Source of the DNA: Sphingomonadaceae bacterium | Lineage (GTDB): Bacteria > Pseudomonadota > Alphaproteobacteria > Sphingomonadales > Sphingomonadaceae | DNA length: 8,894 nt | NCBI GenBank assembly: GCA_019454625.1 | Contig: JACFNY010000063.1 | Location: 1-8,894 of the forward strand | Reading direction: 5' to 3' | Part shown: piece after piece, positions 8,302 to 8,894 of the stretch | How the letters are laid out: each line of letters starts with the position of its first letter | How positions within the stretch are numbered: the stretch's first letter is position 1 | The notes under the pieces: generated by a model | Databases searched by the model: none | What the model was told of the DNA's origin: nothing | The model's input: only the letters and a program-made list of their open reading frames with translations | Translations under genes and position numbers: made by a program

Positions 8302-8894
8302 GCCAGGAGCCTTTCCGCCTGCGCCCGCGCCTCGTCGGTGATCTCGGCGCCCGAGAGCATCCGCGCGATCTCCTCGCGCCGCGCCGCCGCGTCGAGACGC
8401 ACCACCGCCGTGCGCGCCTCCTTGCCGTCCGAGGCCTTTTCGATGCGGAACTGCTGCGCCGCGCGCGCCGCCACCTGCGGGCTGTGCGTCACCACCAGCA
8501 CCTGCGCGCCTTCCGCCAGCCGCGCCAGCCGCTCGCCGATGGCGCTCGCGGTCGCGCCGCCGACGCCGCGGTCGATCTCGTCGAAGATCAGCGTGCCCTG
8601 CCCGCGCGTCTCCGAAAGCGCCACCTTCAGCGCCAGCATGAAGCGCGAAAGCTCGCCGCCGCTGGCGATCTTCGAGAGCGGCCCGAACGGCGCGCCGGGA
8701 TTGGTCGCGATCTCGAACTCCGCGCGGTCCGTGCCCGCCTCCGACCACTGCGTCTCCGGCAGCGTCTCCACCACCGTGCGGAACTTCGCCGCTTCGAGCT
8801 TCAGCGGCGGCAGCTCCGCCGCCATCGCGCGGTCGAGCCGCTCCGCCGCCGCCCTCCGCGCCGTGCCGAGCTGTTCGGCCGCGGCAGCAAACGC
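8298..8894 (-). CDS. recN: DNA repair protein RecN, C-terminal fragment (5' truncated)
   Basis: RecN is an SMC-like ATPase that helps gather broken DNA ends in double-strand break repair. Only the last 198 residues are in the window; the N-terminal Walker A and most of the coiled coil lie beyond 8894. The fragment begins in Ala/Glu/Arg-rich coiled coil (about 1-27). The C-terminal ATPase half follows: ABC signature SGGELSRFMLALK at 78-90, Walker B TLIFDEID at about 101-108 with the catalytic Glu, D-loop GVGG, and the H-loop VTHS at 135-138. The C-terminus, ARMLSGAEITDEARAQAERLLA, is the usual family ending, so the stop at 8298-8300 is credible. ligA follows immediately on the same strand, the common alphaproteobacterial order. 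Confidence 0.95.
   Translation of the reverse strand, partial: AFAAAAEQLGTARRAAAERLDRAMAAELPPLKLEAAKFRTVVETLPETQWSEAGTDRAEFEIATNPGAPFGPLSKIASGGELSRFMLALKVALSETRGQGTLIFDEIDRGVGGATASAIGERLARLAEGAQVLVVTHSPQVAARAAQQFRIEKASDGKEARTAVVRLDAAARREEIARMLSGAEITDEARAQAERLLA

Overview
This is a GC-rich window, with strong G/C preference at third codon positions, from an alphaproteobacterium. The recN-ligA pair, the Sphingomonadales-like PrmA and LigA, and the CYP153-type P450s suggest a sphingomonad. That placement is from remembered protein similarity, not a search. Most of the window is housekeeping DNA repair and translation genes around a small accessory block. I do not see a new defence, mobile or biosynthetic system. 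The oddities lie in known genes.

Left part (1-3183): the 3' end of a UvrD/PcrA-type helicase gene (+) runs tail to tail, 10 bp apart, into a DUF885 lipoprotein gene (-). That gene diverges from prmA (+), the ribosomal protein L11 methyltransferase gene, across a 116-bp intergenic region. A candidate promoter there lies so close to the prmA ATG that the mRNA may be leaderless.

Middle part (3184-6284): directly after prmA come two related hairpins in inverted orientation, forming a compound palindromic element. On the minus strand beside it is a probable 50-residue gene with a strong ribosome binding site, then two tandem cytochrome P450 genes. Their products are about 67% identical over residues 101-410 by hand count. 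Both look like CYP153-family alkane/fatty-acid hydroxylases. The similarity runs past both stop codons, so the pair arose by tandem duplication. No ferredoxin or ferredoxin reductase is encoded here, so redox partners must come from elsewhere.

Right part (6285-8894): ligA (NAD+-dependent DNA ligase) and, upstream on the same strand, the 3' end of recN, a common alphaproteobacterial pair probably co-transcribed. ligA has two anomalies. It has no standard in-frame start codon ahead of the conserved N-terminal domain: a well-placed GTG overlapping the recN stop is out of frame by one nucleotide. It also appears to lack about 19 residues, in frame, covering a helix-hairpin-helix motif. Whether these are real, assembly artefacts or early decay is the main open question. 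The minus-strand order is recN, ligA, P450-2, P450-1, small gene.
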